64,000 nucleotides of DNA from assembly GCA_963682025.1 (NCBI GenBank), contig OY821522.1, forward strand, positions 22,267,764 to 22,331,763, written 5' to 3'. This document shows positions 63,721 to 64,000 of the stretch, one piece after another. A model generated the notes under the pieces. It had not been told where the DNA came from. It saw only the letters and a program-made list of their open reading frames with translations, and searched no databases. Source of the stretch: Cordilura impudica (taxonomy: Eukaryota; Arthropoda; Insecta; Diptera; Scathophagidae). The translations under genes and the position numbers were made by a program. The number at the start of each line of letters is the position of its first letter. Positions within the stretch are counted from its first letter, which is position 1.

Positions 63721-63889
63721 TTTAGTTTACAATTCATTATATTTGTTATTTATTACTTACAGCAAAAAAAAATAATATAAACAATTTTATCAGCAGTTTC
63801 TAATGCTTACAAAACTATATAAACAAACCTGAAGTTGGCTGCAAATCAGCGGCCTGTGTAAAGAACTAGTTCGCCGCACGTAACCGTAA
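63721..63889. other. Sequence upstream of the possible AIP exon
   Basis: AT-rich at first, then GC-richer with TTCGCCGCACGTAACCG near 63870. It could hold an old promoter on the minus strand. No defined motif. Confidence 0.3.
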
Positions 63890-64000
63890 CGTAACGTGTC
63901 AGCCTTTTTTCACATGAAAAGTATTGGGACGTTCCGGTAACGTTCGGTAACTGTTCTAAATTATTTTAATGTAAAAAGAAAAAACAGCTGACACGTTACG
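63890..64000. repeat. Perfect 14-bp inverted repeat reaching the window edge
   Basis: CGTAACGTGTCAGC at 63890-63903 is the exact reverse complement of GCTGACACGTTACG at 63987-64000, with 83 bp between. The arms may extend beyond 64000, since the left arm is preceded by further GTAAC words. A small inverted-repeat element is possible. Confidence 0.6.

Noticed and set aside
58236..64000. tRNA, snRNA or rRNA genes
   Set aside because: No A-box/B-box pairs, cloverleaf-like arms or rRNA core words were seen when reading both strands; a covariance-model search was not possible.

Overview
This is a eukaryotic, very AT-rich, repeat-dominated window. It most likely comes from heterochromatin of a higher fly (Diptera). 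The evidence is: (i) terminal modules of the type found in fly DINE-1/Helentron-like elements, with a perfect AAATTCGGC-TGT-GCCGAATTT hairpin and GTGGAGGGTAT sub-terminal inverted repeats; (ii) three mini-me-type cores, where GACA/GACG repeats and (TA)n flank the text ACTTTATGGGGTCGGAAA; (iii) Jockey/CR1-like and I-like non-LTR retrotransposons, BEL/Pao and piggyBac remnants; (iv) decayed copies of two host genes, Vac14 and AIP. The species cannot be named from the sequence. No intact protein-coding gene, rRNA, tRNA or CRISPR array was found.

Layout. Bases 103-58230 are a tandem series of three giant cassettes (103-47043, 47044-53525, 53526-58177) closed by a fourth, satellite-free head at 58178. 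Each cassette has the same order: hairpin head, (AATTTTT)n, a degenerate TTTTCCA-type 7-mer zone, (ACATTTT)n, a unique tail ending GTGGAGGGTATAAAAATG, then a long degenerate A/G-rich 7-mer array (GGAAAAT/GAAAAAT/TGAAAAC types) that is the reverse complement of the TTTTCCA-type zone. The (ACATTTT)n tract is about 16.9 kb, 2.6 kb and 0.39 kb in the three cassettes. The very long apparent reading frames in this region are by-products of a 7-bp repeat that avoids stops.

The A-rich arm of cassette 1 has collected mobile elements. The island 20333-34840 holds a piggyBac relic with recognisable ends (20401-22431), two rearranged BEL/Pao pieces (22432-25084, and 25131-25511 resuming at 33850-34300), and a minus-strand Jockey/CR1-like LINE (25512-33850). 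That LINE is itself split by a 4.5-kb DINE-like element (27243-31722) containing an I-clade LINE fragment and a 0.3-kb tandem duplication. A second LINE (35080-38590) and a third, 5'-truncated LINE (42628-44157) sit further along the A-rich arm. No mobile element interrupts any T-rich or (ACATTTT)n tract.

The right end (58236-64000) is less repetitive. It contains a dispersed repeat family (one arm at 58430-58860; an inverted pair at 61685-62945), a Vac14 pseudogene that keeps its introns (59317-60798), a possible fold-back element (60893-61076), a decayed AIP fragment on the minus strand (63154-63720) and a perfect 14-bp inverted repeat running to the window edge. Intron-bearing broken gene copies, nested retroelements and expanded 7-bp satellites together fit pericentromeric or sex-chromosome heterochromatin; that is an inference. 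Nothing here appears to act as a working gene network. The modules are related by duplication, insertion and decay.
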